A DNA stretch of 23,954 nucleotides from a virus, in IMG/VR virus record IMGVR_UViG_3300030616_000081, positions 1 to 23,954 of that record; one strand, written 5' to 3'. Made by a program: the position numbers and the translations under genes. Within the stretch, counting starts at the first letter, position 1. Every line of letters begins with the position of its first letter. The notes under the pieces were generated by a model that did no database searches, was not told where the DNA came from, and saw nothing but the letters and a program-made list of their open reading frames with translations. Shown in pieces: positions 12,661-21,707 of the stretch.

Positions 12661-13134
12661 TTGAAAATTAAACGTAAAGAAAGCACGCTTTTTATTAACG
12701 TAACACCAAGTGCAGCTGCTAGTTATGAATTGATTGGCAGTGATTTGGAAGAACTGGTGAATGCTCTTAACATGAATGTTGATTCAGCAACAAATATTCT
12801 TGGCGAAAGCAAAATCACAATTACGTCAGGAAACAAACAAGCGTCAGTCGACCCTTATTTAGCTGATTCTGAAGACGGACTTTTTACATTGCTCGAAGGA
12901 TTCATCGACAATAACAGTGAACTTGATGATTTGAAAACCGACGTTGTAAGAGTTAAGGCTTGGGAAACTCCAACAGAAGGCGCATACCCGGCAGTTAAAG
13001 AAGAATGTTACATCGAAATCGTTTCGTACGGTGGCGGCACAGATGGCTATCAAATCCCTTATAACATCCATTACACTGGCGAAACAACTGCCGGTACGTT
13101 CAACCCAACAACCGGTACATTTACTGCATCGTAG
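12661..13134 (+). CDS. major tail (tube) protein
   Basis: I start it at the TTG 12661, 2 bases after the previous stop, because AAAGGAG is ideally spaced; the in-frame upstream extension lacks a ribosome site. The 157-residue product is almost entirely beta, begins MKIKRKESTLFINVTPSAAAS and ends in a glycine/threonine-rich strand (TGETTAGTFNPTTGTFTAS). The size, beta content, place after the tail terminator and the strong terminator right behind it fit the tube subunit, which is made in many copies. Confidence 0.85.
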   Translation: MKIKRKESTLFINVTPSAAASYELIGSDLEELVNALNMNVDSATNILGESKITITSGNKQASVDPYLADSEDGLFTLLEGFIDNNSELDDLKTDVVRVKAWETPTEGAYPAVKEECYIEIVSYGGGTDGYQIPYNIHYTGETTAGTFNPTTGTFTAS

Positions 13135-13142
13135 GCACATAG

Positions 13143-13166
13143 CCCGCTCGAAAGGGCGGGTTTTTT
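13143..13166 (+). terminator. strong terminator after the tail tube gene
   Basis: CCCGCTC (13143-13149) pairs with GGGCGGG (13154-13160), one G-U, around a GAAA tetraloop, followed by six T. It is the most GC-rich hairpin in the window and would make the head-and-tube genes more abundant than the tail genes behind it. Confidence 0.95.
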
Positions 13167-13184
13167 GTATGAAAGGATGATATT

Positions 13185-13637
13185 ATGAAAAACTACAATT
13201 TTAGTACAGAAACAGGAATACCGGTAACTTTAGACGGCAACACGGAGCCTGCGTTTTATTTTTACCCTGATGATTTAGACTTTATTAAAAAAGCAAGCAA
13301 GTTGTATTTTGATCTAAATAAATACTCTGAAGAAGTTGCAAAAAAATACAAAGGTATTGACATTGAAATTGACGAAGAAGGCGTGCCTAAAAATACAAAT
13401 GCGATTATCAGCGTTATGGAAGAAGAATTTAACATGCAGCTTAAAGCTATCGATGAACTATTAGGCGATGGTGTAAGTGAAAAGGTTTTTAAAGGCAAAG
13501 TCAATTTTGTTCTATTTTCTAAGTTTTTAGGTTTTTTATCTCAAATTATTGAAGAAAACAGACAAAGCACCATTAACAATTATATTAAACCTAAAAACAG
13601 AGCAGAGCGCAGAGCCATGCAAAGAGTAATGGAATAA
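13185..13637 (+). CDS. tail assembly chaperone (gpG-like)
   Basis: The 150-residue product lies exactly where the first tail chaperone is found, between tube and Gp15. It begins with a small beta part (YNFSTETGIPVTLDG, then an AFYFYPDDLDF strand) and continues as helices, ending in a basic stretch (KPKNRAERRAMQRVME). Chaperones coat the tape measure during tail building. In many phages the two chaperones are joined by ribosomal slippage, but here the next gene has its own start overlapping this stop (TAATG) and I see no standard slippery heptamer, so reinitiation is more likely. Confidence 0.8.
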   Translation: MKNYNFSTETGIPVTLDGNTEPAFYFYPDDLDFIKKASKLYFDLNKYSEEVAKKYKGIDIEIDEEGVPKNTNAIISVMEEEFNMQLKAIDELLGDGVSEKVFKGKVNFVLFSKFLGFLSQIIEENRQSTINNYIKPKNRAERRAMQRVME

Positions 13638-14227
13638 TGAATGTATTAACTAATGAGTTTCCTGAAGCTATAAAAGTAGGTGACCAAATATTAAACGTAG
13701 ACTTCGATTGTAGAAATTGCATACGAATAATACTGGCGTGGGAAGATGAAGCGCTCACAGAGCAAGAAAAAGCTTATATAACGCTTAACAGATTATATGA
13801 AGATGACATAGAAAATATAGAAAATATTGATTTAGCGTTAGAAAAAGCCTTAAAATTTCTTAATTGTGGGGAAGAGTCCGATGAAGCTAGTACAAAGCCA
13901 AAAAAGCGCGTATATTCTTTTGATAAAGACTCAAAATTTATCTACACGGCTATAGATTCTGTTTTAGATGGTAGACTTAGCGAAGGAAAAACAATTCACT
14001 GGTGGCTGTTTTGCATGGCGTTTATGGAAATACCAGAAGATTGCATGTTGTCTAAGATAATAAATTTGAGAACAAAGAAAAACAAAGGAAAATTGTCAAA
14101 AGACGAACTTAGAATATACAAGGATATGATTGATATACTTGAATTAGAAGTTGACAAAGAGTCTATTATGAGTGATGAAGAACTCAAAAACATGGAAGAG
14201 TTTAAGAAAGCGTTAGGTGTAAAATGA
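13637..14227 (+). CDS. Gp15-family tail chaperone
   Basis: The 196-residue protein resembles phage Gp15 proteins: PEAIKVGDQILNVDFDCRNCI at the start, a helical middle with a charged linker (residues about 75-90), and the conserved tryptophan-rich block DGRLSEGKTIHWWLFCMAF (about 113-131) followed by a helix with LRTKKNKGKLSKDE. Gp15 is the second tail chaperone in A118-type and clostridial phages. Its start overlaps the previous stop, and its stop overlaps the start of the next small gene. Confidence 0.87.
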   Translation: MNVLTNEFPEAIKVGDQILNVDFDCRNCIRIILAWEDEALTEQEKAYITLNRLYEDDIENIENIDLALEKALKFLNCGEESDEASTKPKKRVYSFDKDSKFIYTAIDSVLDGRLSEGKTIHWWLFCMAFMEIPEDCMLSKIINLRTKKNKGKLSKDELRIYKDMIDILELEVDKESIMSDEELKNMEEFKKALGVK

Positions 14228-14472
14228 TAGTAGAACTTAATCAATGCATTTATGAAATGAACGGAAAACAATTTATAGAACTTGTAAAAGCTGCTAAAAA
14301 AACATTTGATTGCTATGCTATTGTATCTGTAGAAAAAGATGGCTTGGCTACAATGACAAAAGACGCATATGAAAACTTAGATAGCCTTAAAGAAGCTATT
14401 AAAGAGTATAAATCAAACGGATTTAAAGTGTATTACACTGTACCGAAAAGAGGCAAACGTGAAAAAAGTTAA
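14224..14472 (+). CDS. hypothetical protein, 82 aa
   Basis: The ATG overlaps the Gp15 stop (ATGA). The product has one alpha-beta fold worth of sequence: a helix (FIELVKAAKKTFDCYAIVSVEK), a strand, a second helix (NLDSLKEAIKEYKSNGF) and a closing strand, ending in a basic tail. Small genes between chaperone and tape measure are common, with no known role. It overlaps the following zinc-finger gene by 14 bases. Coupled translation supports its reality, but I do not recognise the family. Confidence 0.62.
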   Translation: MIVELNQCIYEMNGKQFIELVKAAKKTFDCYAIVSVEKDGLATMTKDAYENLDSLKEAIKEYKSNGFKVYYTVPKRGKREKS

Positions 14473-14593
14473 ATGCCCTTATTGTGGGTATGAAATGCCT
14501 ATCAAATATGATGAAAAATCAAAGTGTGAAGGCGTTTGGGTCCGCTGCAAAGGTAGGCATTGCAAAAAGTTATTTGAAATTAAAGTAAATTAG
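14459..14593 (+). CDS. small zinc-ribbon protein, 44 aa, GTG start
   Basis: A GTG at 14459 after AAGAGGC gives a 44-residue product with CPYCG at residues 6-10, C23, C30 and C35 (RCKGRHC), a four- or five-cysteine zinc-binding pattern resembling Mu Com-type zinc fingers, ending LFEIKVN. Com binds RNA and boosts translation of its partner; whether this one acts likewise is a guess. Comparable tiny zinc ribbons occur between chaperone and tape measure genes in other low-GC phages. Confidence 0.62.
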   Translation: MKKVKCPYCGYEMPIKYDEKSKCEGVWVRCKGRHCKKLFEIKVN

Positions 14594-14654
14594 AATATTA
14601 AAGTTAAGTAGAGCCATTGAGCCGATAACTTCTTAAATAAAGAGAGGTGAAATT

Positions 14655-16856
14655 ATGGCTTACGATGGCTCGCTTAATTTTGATACCAGGATAAACACAA
14701 AAGGATTCAACCAAGATATAGGATTAATGCAAAAGTCCGTAAAAAAACTTGGCAAAACACTTGCGCTTGTTTTTGGTACTAGAGCATTAATTAATTTTGG
14801 TAAAGAAGCCTTGCAAGTGGCGTCAGACTTGCAAGAAGTACAAAACGTTGTTGATGTGTCATTTGGCGCAATGGCTAACGATATTAATAATTTTGCAAAA
14901 ACTGCACTTGAACAATTTGGACTTTCTGAGTTATCCGCTAAAAGATATGCAAGTTCTATAGGTGCTATGGGTTCATCAATGGGATTTGCGGCAGAACAAA
15001 ACGCGGAAATGTCTAAAACTGTGACAGGATTAATTGGTGATTTTTCTTCATTTTATAATGTTCAACAAGATATGGCGGCAACTGCATTAAGTGCTATTTG
15101 GACCGCTGAAACCGAAACTCTTAAAAGATATGGTATTTTAATCACTGAAGTAAACCTTCAAGAATATGCACGCAGACAAGGCATAACTAAATCAATTGCT
15201 AAAATGACTCAGCAAGAAAAAGTAATGCTTAGATACAACTATGTTCTTGAAGCAACTAAGAACGCTCAAGGTGACTTTTTAAGAACACAAGACTCTTGGG
15301 CTAACCAAACTAGAATATTAACCGAGCGCTGGAAACAATTCTTAGGATTGATCGGTAACAATTTGATATTGGTATTTACACCAGCTATAAAAATGCTTAA
15401 TAATTTATTATCATTGCTTATTTCAATCACAGAGCAATTTAACGCATTTTACAGTCAAGTTACTGGCCAGCAAATCACTCAGCAAACAGAAGTGACATCA
15501 AGCATATCTGATAGCGTATCAGAACAAGAAGGTCTTACAGATGCTGTAAAAGATACAAATGCAGAATTAAAACGTTCCGTCGCTGGATTTGATGAACTTA
15601 ACGTGCTTCAGAAAAAAACCGCAACAGGCGTATCAACAAGTGGAATAAGTCAATTTGCTAATCTTTCGACTGTATCAACCGCTTTAGAACCTAGCGAAGT
15701 ACAACAAATAAATCCTATATTCCAAACTTTACTAGACATACTTCAACCATTAAGAGATATTGATTTTAGTAACCTTAATAACTCTTTGAGCAATTTAAAG
15801 CAATCGCTAAAACCTTTTACAAAAAATATATTTGACGGTTTATATTGGTCTTACAATAATTTATTTGTGCCTTTATCAACTTGGAGTATAGAAGATTTGT
15901 TGCCTGCGTTTTTAGATTTATTGGCAAGCGTTATAGATAATCTAAATATCAATTTAGAAATTCTTAAACCTTTAGGTACTTGGCTATGGGAAAACTTTTT
16001 AAAACCTTTGGGTCAATGGACTGGCGGCATGTTAATTCGAGTTTTAAAGCAAATGAACAAAGATTTAGAAGAGTTTAACAGATGGTTACAAGGCGAAGAT
16101 GTAAAGCAAGAAAACGTATTTACAACTGCAAAAACAGACGCTAAAAACTTAGAAGAATTGCTAGGTCCTCTTGGAACGGCAATAAAAGAAGATATAAACT
16201 GGCTTAAAGGTGAAGATTACAAAGAAAATGTATTTACAACCGCTAAGACAGACGCTAAAACGTTTAGCGAATTTTTACAACAAGCAACTAAAGACTCAGA
16301 AGTGATGTTCGGGAAATTTACAACATGGATTGAAAACAACGTCACAAAACCCCTCGATGATGCATTTTGGAATCTTTGGGACGCTGTGTTTATTAATCAA
16401 GATAGTTCGTTTGTAGCAATGAATAAAAGTATTACAAATTTCTTGAATAACTGGATTGGTAAATTTGAAAATTTCTTTAACTTGATTACACGTGGCCTTA
16501 ATAGCTTAGTTGATAAATTAAATTCATTAAGTTTTGATATTCCTGATTGGGTTCCTGAAATTGGTGGAAAAGAGTTTAGCTTGAATCTAAGAAAGTTCTC
16601 TGAAATTACATTACCTAAACTATCAACCGGTACGGTAATACCTTCTAGCGTAGAGCTTAAACGTTATTTATCTAATGATAAAAGCACTACTCAAAGTGAT
16701 TATAACGAATTACTAAACGAAATAAGATTGTTGAGACAGCAGGAAACAACAATAAAATTCACAGGAGAATTGTCAGAACTTGCACGAATTTTAAAACCAC
16801 AAATTGATAAAGAAAATAATAGGCGCGGTAAATCTATGAAGGTGGTGACTGAATAA
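14655..16856 (+). CDS. tail tape measure protein
   Basis: At 733 residues this is by far the longest tail-module protein until the fiber, and it follows the chaperones, as tape measures do. It sets tail length and enters the cell with the DNA. The first 240 residues hold the conserved helical core (FGTRALINFGKEALQVASDL; TERWKQFLGLIGNNLI). Hydrophobic stretches occur around residues 225-260 and a coiled, Q/S-rich region around 265-300. A 26/27-residue motif occurs twice (477-503 and 516-541). Length suggests a tail of roughly 100-110 nm at the usual 0.15 nm per residue. GAGAGGTGAAATT precedes the start. Confidence 0.93.
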   Translation: MAYDGSLNFDTRINTKGFNQDIGLMQKSVKKLGKTLALVFGTRALINFGKEALQVASDLQEVQNVVDVSFGAMANDINNFAKTALEQFGLSELSAKRYASSIGAMGSSMGFAAEQNAEMSKTVTGLIGDFSSFYNVQQDMAATALSAIWTAETETLKRYGILITEVNLQEYARRQGITKSIAKMTQQEKVMLRYNYVLEATKNAQGDFLRTQDSWANQTRILTERWKQFLGLIGNNLILVFTPAIKMLNNLLSLLISITEQFNAFYSQVTGQQITQQTEVTSSISDSVSEQEGLTDAVKDTNAELKRSVAGFDELNVLQKKTATGVSTSGISQFANLSTVSTALEPSEVQQINPIFQTLLDILQPLRDIDFSNLNNSLSNLKQSLKPFTKNIFDGLYWSYNNLFVPLSTWSIEDLLPAFLDLLASVIDNLNINLEILKPLGTWLWENFLKPLGQWTGGMLIRVLKQMNKDLEEFNRWLQGEDVKQENVFTTAKTDAKNLEELLGPLGTAIKEDINWLKGEDYKENVFTTAKTDAKTFSEFLQQATKDSEVMFGKFTTWIENNVTKPLDDAFWNLWDAVFINQDSSFVAMNKSITNFLNNWIGKFENFFNLITRGLNSLVDKLNSLSFDIPDWVPEIGGKEFSLNLRKFSEITLPKLSTGTVIPSSVELKRYLSNDKSTTQSDYNELLNEIRLLRQQETTIKFTGELSELARILKPQIDKENNRRGKSMKVVTE
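16083..16277 (+). repeat. duplicated motif inside the tape measure gene
   Basis: Two copies of a segment, 16083-16163 and 16200-16277, encode WLQGEDVKQENVFTTAKTDA and WLKGEDYKENVFTTAKTDA, followed by KNLEELL and KTFSEFL. The block NVFTTAKTDAK is identical in both while many third codon positions differ, so the duplication is old or selected at protein level. The copies are 39 codons apart. Confidence 0.8.
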
Positions 16857-17236
16857 TGACCGTATGGGAAATGGATGATAAAACTTACAATGTAAATATC
16901 ATGGAATATGTTCCGGATGGAGAATTTTTATACAAGTATGCCGAAAGAGTAGAAAACGGTGATTTAAAAAGCGAAGCAATCGGATTTTTTCAAAATTTAA
17001 CAGTCACTTTTAAAGGAGGCAGTGATACTGATTTCGCGCAACTTTATGCCGACTTAAAAGAAGTTCAAGAAGATGGTACTTTTAACCATACTATCAACTT
17101 TATAAATCCAGCAGAAACTGTAAATCAATTAATGTATCCTGACAAATTACAAGTACCTATTATAAGGCTCAGTGAGGATGGTTTGTCTTACTGGGGCGAA
17201 ATGACAGTTAAATTTATTGCAGTTAGTAAACTGTAG
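16856..17236 (+). CDS. tail protein, 126 aa (small distal-tail-like)
   Basis: Its start overlaps the tape measure stop (TAATG). The product is beta-rich with paired aromatic positions (TVWEMDDKTYNVNIMEYV; DGLSYWGEMTVKFIAVSKL), resembling small tail proteins that precede the baseplate hub in clostridial and enterococcal phages (DUF6711-like pattern). It may take the role of the distal tail protein that joins tube to baseplate. The name is inferred from position and beta content only. Confidence 0.62.
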   Translation: MTVWEMDDKTYNVNIMEYVPDGEFLYKYAERVENGDLKSEAIGFFQNLTVTFKGGSDTDFAQLYADLKEVQEDGTFNHTINFINPAETVNQLMYPDKLQVPIIRLSEDGLSYWGEMTVKFIAVSKL

Positions 17237-17245
17237 GGGGTAATT

Positions 17246-18886
17246 ATGGCTAAAACTAAAACAGAATTAGATCTTAGATTGTTTGATGACACAATTGAAC
17301 AAGATGCAGAATACGCAGTAACAGATATACAGCCATTTTCAGATTTAGACGATTTGAAAATAGATTTTGACGCGCCTACAAACTATGCAACATTAGAAAA
17401 TAATCAATGGAGATTAGACGGAACCATGTCGTTATTTCCTGTTGATATGACAGAATTAAAGTATGGTTACTGGTCTCAATCTCAATCAGACGAAAACAGA
17501 AACATAAATGTAGGCTTTGTAATTGATTTTACTGAGCCTCATTCAAGTATTGGAATTACGTTTATATTTTATGCGGGAGATTACGCAACAGATATTAACA
17601 TTAAATGGTATGACGCTTCTGATGTTCTTATTCTTGATGAAACTTACACAAATGACAGAAATATTTGCTATATAGACGAAGAGGTTTCAAATTATCAGCG
17701 AATTGAAATTGAATTTCTAAAAAACAACAAAGCTGGACATTACATTAAAATCCAAGAAATTGGGTTCGGTGCAGATATATTGTTTACCGATGAAGATATA
17801 CAAACTTGTTCGATTGTAGAAGAACTTGACAGTATTTCTGAAGAAATAAGCATAAATAAAATGGATGCTAGTGTTTTCATAAAAGATACCGAATACATCA
17901 ACAAGATTTATAAGCTACTTACAGAGCAACAAAAGATAATAGCTTATGAGTATGTAGACGAAGCAAAGCAAGAAATGGGTACTTTTTACTTAAAGAGCAG
18001 AAGCAATCCAAACGAAAATACAATAAAATTTTCAACTGAAGATATTTTAAGTGCTTTATCTTCTCAAACTTATTACGGCGGAATGGTAAACGATACATTT
18101 GAAAACGTCATTTCTTCTATTATGAGCGATTTTGGTACAACGCTATACGAAATATCAGACGAACTTAAAACGTTAAACGTAAAAGGATATTTGCCCGTCT
18201 CGGATTACAGAAGGGCAATACAGCTATTAGCTTTTGCTGTTAATGCGGTTGTTGATTGCTCAAGAAGTAAAAAAATCAAGTTTTACAAGTTATCAACAAC
18301 AAATCCACAATCTGTTGATAACTCTAGATATTTTTTAGGCAGCGGTCAATCTGAACTAGATAGAGTCACCGGTGTGTCTTTAAACATCAAATCTTATACT
18401 GCCGAATCTATATCGGAAGAAATTTATAACGTAGAGCATACTTCTGGTACGTATATAGCAGTTTTTACAGACCCGTTTACCAATTTGTCTATACAAAATG
18501 GTACAATTATAGAGAGCAATGAAAATTATGCAAAATTTTCAACGAGCGGAGGAACCGTGATTATAAGTGGAAAGCCGTATAAAGTATCTGTACAAAATTT
18601 TTTAATAGAAACAGATAATTTGCCGGTAAATGTTACAAAAAATGTTTTGGAGTTTGAAAACAGTATTTTATGGGACGGTGAACAAAACGCTCAAAACTTA
18701 TACAATAAATCTATAAACCTTAACGAAAGAAGCGTAAGAATATTGCTTAATACCGAAAAGGTTGGTGATTATGTTGAGGTAGATGCTTTGTACAACGAAA
18801 AAATAAAAGGTTATATTAATTCAGTGACAGTGGATATGACTGGTGGATTTATAGGACAAGCTAAAATAAACGGGGTGATTGTTTGA
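17246..18886 (+). CDS. baseplate hub / tail-associated protein, 546 aa
   Basis: It follows after 9 bases with GGGGGTAAT as ribosome site. Residues about 30-175 form a beta sandwich of carbohydrate-binding type (INVGFVIDFTEPHSSIGITF; HYIKIQEIGFG). Residues about 180-546 resemble hub domains, with an acidic strand pair (CSIVEELDSISEEISINKMDA), FSTEDILSALSSQTYYGG, and a C-terminal oligosaccharide-fold-like end (VGDYVEVDALYNEKIKGYI). Hubs close the tail tip. No peptidase or lysozyme motif is visible, so it appears to be a hub without cell-wall hydrolase activity. Confidence 0.75.
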   Translation: MAKTKTELDLRLFDDTIEQDAEYAVTDIQPFSDLDDLKIDFDAPTNYATLENNQWRLDGTMSLFPVDMTELKYGYWSQSQSDENRNINVGFVIDFTEPHSSIGITFIFYAGDYATDINIKWYDASDVLILDETYTNDRNICYIDEEVSNYQRIEIEFLKNNKAGHYIKIQEIGFGADILFTDEDIQTCSIVEELDSISEEISINKMDASVFIKDTEYINKIYKLLTEQQKIIAYEYVDEAKQEMGTFYLKSRSNPNENTIKFSTEDILSALSSQTYYGGMVNDTFENVISSIMSDFGTTLYEISDELKTLNVKGYLPVSDYRRAIQLLAFAVNAVVDCSRSKKIKFYKLSTTNPQSVDNSRYFLGSGQSELDRVTGVSLNIKSYTAESISEEIYNVEHTSGTYIAVFTDPFTNLSIQNGTIIESNENYAKFSTSGGTVIISGKPYKVSVQNFLIETDNLPVNVTKNVLEFENSILWDGEQNAQNLYNKSINLNERSVRILLNTEKVGDYVEVDALYNEKIKGYINSVTVDMTGGFIGQAKINGVIV

Positions 18887-19263
18887 TATTTGTAACAGAT
18901 AGAAAATCAGGGTCTTATTACAACATATCCGACTTAAATAGAGTAGAGAGTAATGTAAAAACACTTTCAGATCTACTTAATACAGCTGGATATATTAACA
19001 CGGTTGATACAAAATCAAATTGGAACGTAACAGAGTTTTTTAATGTAAACGATGATGTAAGGTATATAGGCAATATAAATGAACTTATAGATGTATTTTA
19101 TACAACTGCAGAGTATATGCCGGACACGTTATTCAAAATGGATTATAAAGACGCAAATGCAATTGAAGAAAATCTTGAATCTATAAATACATTGCTTGAA
19201 AATATGATAGCTATGTATAAGCAATACGGAACATTTAGTTTTGGAGAAAATTTCTTATTTTAA
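18883..19263 (+). CDS. small baseplate-associated protein, 126 aa
   Basis: The TTG at 18883 overlaps the upstream stop by 4 bases (TTGA) and is preceded by GGGGTGATTG. It begins MIFVTDRKSGSYYNISDLNRVE and is helical further on, with a WNVTEFFNVNDDVRYIGNIN middle section. Proteins with this start (a short strand, then NISDLNRVE) follow the hub in many low-GC phages and are thought to be baseplate parts or fiber attachment factors. Function not established. Confidence 0.7.
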   Translation: MIFVTDRKSGSYYNISDLNRVESNVKTLSDLLNTAGYINTVDTKSNWNVTEFFNVNDDVRYIGNINELIDVFYTTAEYMPDTLFKMDYKDANAIEENLESINTLLENMIAMYKQYGTFSFGENFLF

Positions 19264-19272
19264 GGAGGATTT

Positions 19273-21696
19273 ATGGGATTTGTTAAACGAGATATAAAAG
19301 ATAGAGTTGTACAGTATCCATATGACGCGACTATAGAAGATGCACCGGGCAGACCAGGTGTTAAACGTATTATTAGGTCACCTGGTAAAATAACAGAATC
19401 CGGAACAGACGCAAACAAAGCACAACAACAGCCTATTGAAGATGCTTTGCACGAATTGTACGGTGAAAGCGTTGCGCCTATAGCGGTCACTTTAGAATCA
19501 GGAGAAACCGTTAAATCAACAAATGAAACGTTATTTAATACACCGGCCTACTACACACAAAAAGGTTTAACACTTGTTAATAGTGTGGTTAATGGTCAAT
19601 TTAAAGATGGAACTAGTGACTGGGTAGAGTCTGGTGGCTCTGTTGAAATTGTTGACGGGGAAGTCATAGTAACTACTACTACTACTGGTGGGCTTAGACA
19701 AGATTTATCAGCTAATGTGGGCGATGAAATAGTAATTGTCACTAGGTCTAAAAGTACAGGTAATTATTTTCATGCTTTATATTCATCGTCCGGCAATGTT
19801 GTATCTTCAACATATTCAAATAGTGAGTATGAAATACGATGTTCGACATTAACTGTTGAATATACAGATAACTTAATGACATATCTTAGACAGGGTGAAA
19901 GTGTGACAACCCATGATGCGGATTTTGGTGTTTTTGTTATTAATAAAACTCAGTCTGGGCTAGGCGATTATCTTGCTTCAATTGGGTTAGTTTCTGACGA
20001 GCAACAAGAAGAATGGATAATAAATGTAGCTAAAAGAGGTTACTTTGAAGGTATGCAATCTAGTCAAGGCGTGAAGGTTGAGAGTAAAAACGATGCAACT
20101 ACACCAACAGAGCAATCATACCACGTACTACCACACAAACTAGCATCATTACAAAATTTAGTATCCGATGAATATGATAGTCGCACTGGTATTATTACTG
20201 CTAATACCGTAGTAGGATTAGATGGTGACTTTTATGCGTTGAAAGAAAGTGATATAACCGCAATTACAGATTTAGACAATGTACAACGTATTGAAATATC
20301 TAAAAAGACAAACGACATTGTGTATAACCAAGCAATTATAAGTAATTCATATATTTTAGCTGGATATAAAACGCATACTGATGGAACTTTTGATTCTGTT
20401 GATTCGTATAATACTTTATTTTCAAACCAATCTACAACTAAATACAGACTTGCTGTACCTCTTGGTACTTACGCATCACTAGGAGAAGTACAAGCAGACC
20501 TAGTAGGAACAAAATTAATCTACCAAATAGCAACGCCAGTAACAATAAACACTGGTCTTGTTGGCACAATCTCATCATACACTGACTATACGCAGTTTAG
20601 TGTAGAGAGTGGTGTTATTGAGGGTGAGTTGGTTATATTGTCAGAAAGTGCTACAACATATTACTTAAACATTGTTGGGCATTCCACAATTCCAGACTCA
20701 CCTTTAAATAGTAAAGTTAGAAAAATTAATAGTATTGTGTTTGATGGTGTAGATATAAAAGATTTAGGAACAATTACAAATGATGATTTGGCTTATGGCG
20801 ACGAACGTTGGTATATTCAAAAGTCTGTAATCGAAACAAACAACATCGACATTAACAACATTCGAGTAGACTACATAACTCTAGAAACGTGTCCTGCTGG
20901 AGATATTGTGATTGAATGTTCTAATTCTCTAGCAGAAGCACATAATGATACTGTGCAAGAGCATACTAAGATATCAAAACAAGTTGACGTAAACACAAAG
21001 TCAATACAGAATTCTATCGGATATCTTGGCGCAAAAGCAATTGAAGAATTAAGTGTAACTACTGCGGGGTATACAAATTGGAGTAACCCTGTAGGAATTA
21101 CACGTACTGAAATTTATCAATCGAGATTTGATATGACTGGTTTGAATTACCAACAACTAAAAAATAGTTGTACACTATACAATGCTGGAACAAACGAATA
21201 TCAACAACTTACAGTTGATTCGGACACAACTTATTTTGCAATACCTGTTACAATTTACACTGTAGGGGGTAAAGAATATAAAGCAATTGGAAAAGTTGTA
21301 AGTTTTACAACCCCAAATGAACAATTTTTATATAACAATGGTACGCAAGTTGTTGATTGGTTTGTAAGTGGTAGTGCTAGTTTTGAATCAACTTACATGC
21401 GTATTACAAATACTGGTGGAATTGTTTATTCTGAAATTGTGAACTTTACACCATACAATAACATGGATGTTCAAATTGAAATAACAGGTACCGGTACCGC
21501 TGGTGTTACTTACAAAGTAACAAGCACTCCTAATGGTGGTTCTACATTATTGTCAGATACAGAAAGTTTAAGTGCTGGAACCAGCAAAACTAAAACTATT
21601 GACATTTCAGCATTAACTTCCGGTTCTTTTAATTTTGAAATGACAAGTCGTTCAGATAATCCAATAATTGAAATATTTGTAGTAAGATTATATTAA
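19273..21696 (+). CDS. tail fiber / receptor-binding protein, 807 aa
   Basis: This is the largest protein here and the likely host-recognition device. A conserved N-terminal anchor (about 1-80: GFVKRDIKDRVVQYPYDATIED) is followed by modules: a lectin-like or CBM_4/9-like domain (about 100-220, beginning VNSVVNGQFKDGTSDWVESG), a linker typical of phage tail proteins (YLASIGLVSDEQQEEWI), a region with LVGTKLIYQIATPVTIN (about 410-430), and a C-terminal threonine-, glycine- and serine-rich beta domain ending IEIFVVRLY. Codons include a perfect ACT run (19672-19686). Ribosome site AAGGAGGATTT. Confidence 0.85.
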   Translation: MGFVKRDIKDRVVQYPYDATIEDAPGRPGVKRIIRSPGKITESGTDANKAQQQPIEDALHELYGESVAPIAVTLESGETVKSTNETLFNTPAYYTQKGLTLVNSVVNGQFKDGTSDWVESGGSVEIVDGEVIVTTTTTGGLRQDLSANVGDEIVIVTRSKSTGNYFHALYSSSGNVVSSTYSNSEYEIRCSTLTVEYTDNLMTYLRQGESVTTHDADFGVFVINKTQSGLGDYLASIGLVSDEQQEEWIINVAKRGYFEGMQSSQGVKVESKNDATTPTEQSYHVLPHKLASLQNLVSDEYDSRTGIITANTVVGLDGDFYALKESDITAITDLDNVQRIEISKKTNDIVYNQAIISNSYILAGYKTHTDGTFDSVDSYNTLFSNQSTTKYRLAVPLGTYASLGEVQADLVGTKLIYQIATPVTINTGLVGTISSYTDYTQFSVESGVIEGELVILSESATTYYLNIVGHSTIPDSPLNSKVRKINSIVFDGVDIKDLGTITNDDLAYGDERWYIQKSVIETNNIDINNIRVDYITLETCPAGDIVIECSNSLAEAHNDTVQEHTKISKQVDVNTKSIQNSIGYLGAKAIEELSVTTAGYTNWSNPVGITRTEIYQSRFDMTGLNYQQLKNSCTLYNAGTNEYQQLTVDSDTTYFAIPVTIYTVGGKEYKAIGKVVSFTTPNEQFLYNNGTQVVDWFVSGSASFESTYMRITNTGGIVYSEIVNFTPYNNMDVQIEITGTGTAGVTYKVTSTPNGGSTLLSDTESLSAGTSKTKTIDISALTSGSFNFEMTSRSDNPIIEIFVVRLY
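19672..19686 (+). repeat. trinucleotide repeat (ACT)5 in the fiber gene
   Basis: Five ACT codons in a row encode five threonines in the putative carbohydrate-binding module. Slippage would add or remove threonines without shifting frame. Confidence 0.9.
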
Positions 21697-21707
21697 GGGG
21701 TGATTAA

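Noticed and set aside
13550-13660. Possible -1 ribosomal frameshift joining the tail chaperone and Gp15
   Set aside because: Tail chaperones are often joined by slippage, but the only A-rich candidate (TAAAAAC near 13591) is not a canonical heptamer in frame, and Gp15 has its own ATG overlapping the upstream stop.
19273-21696. Diversity-generating retroelement target in the fiber gene
   Set aside because: No reverse transcriptase gene, template repeat or adenine-biased variable repeat is visible in the window.
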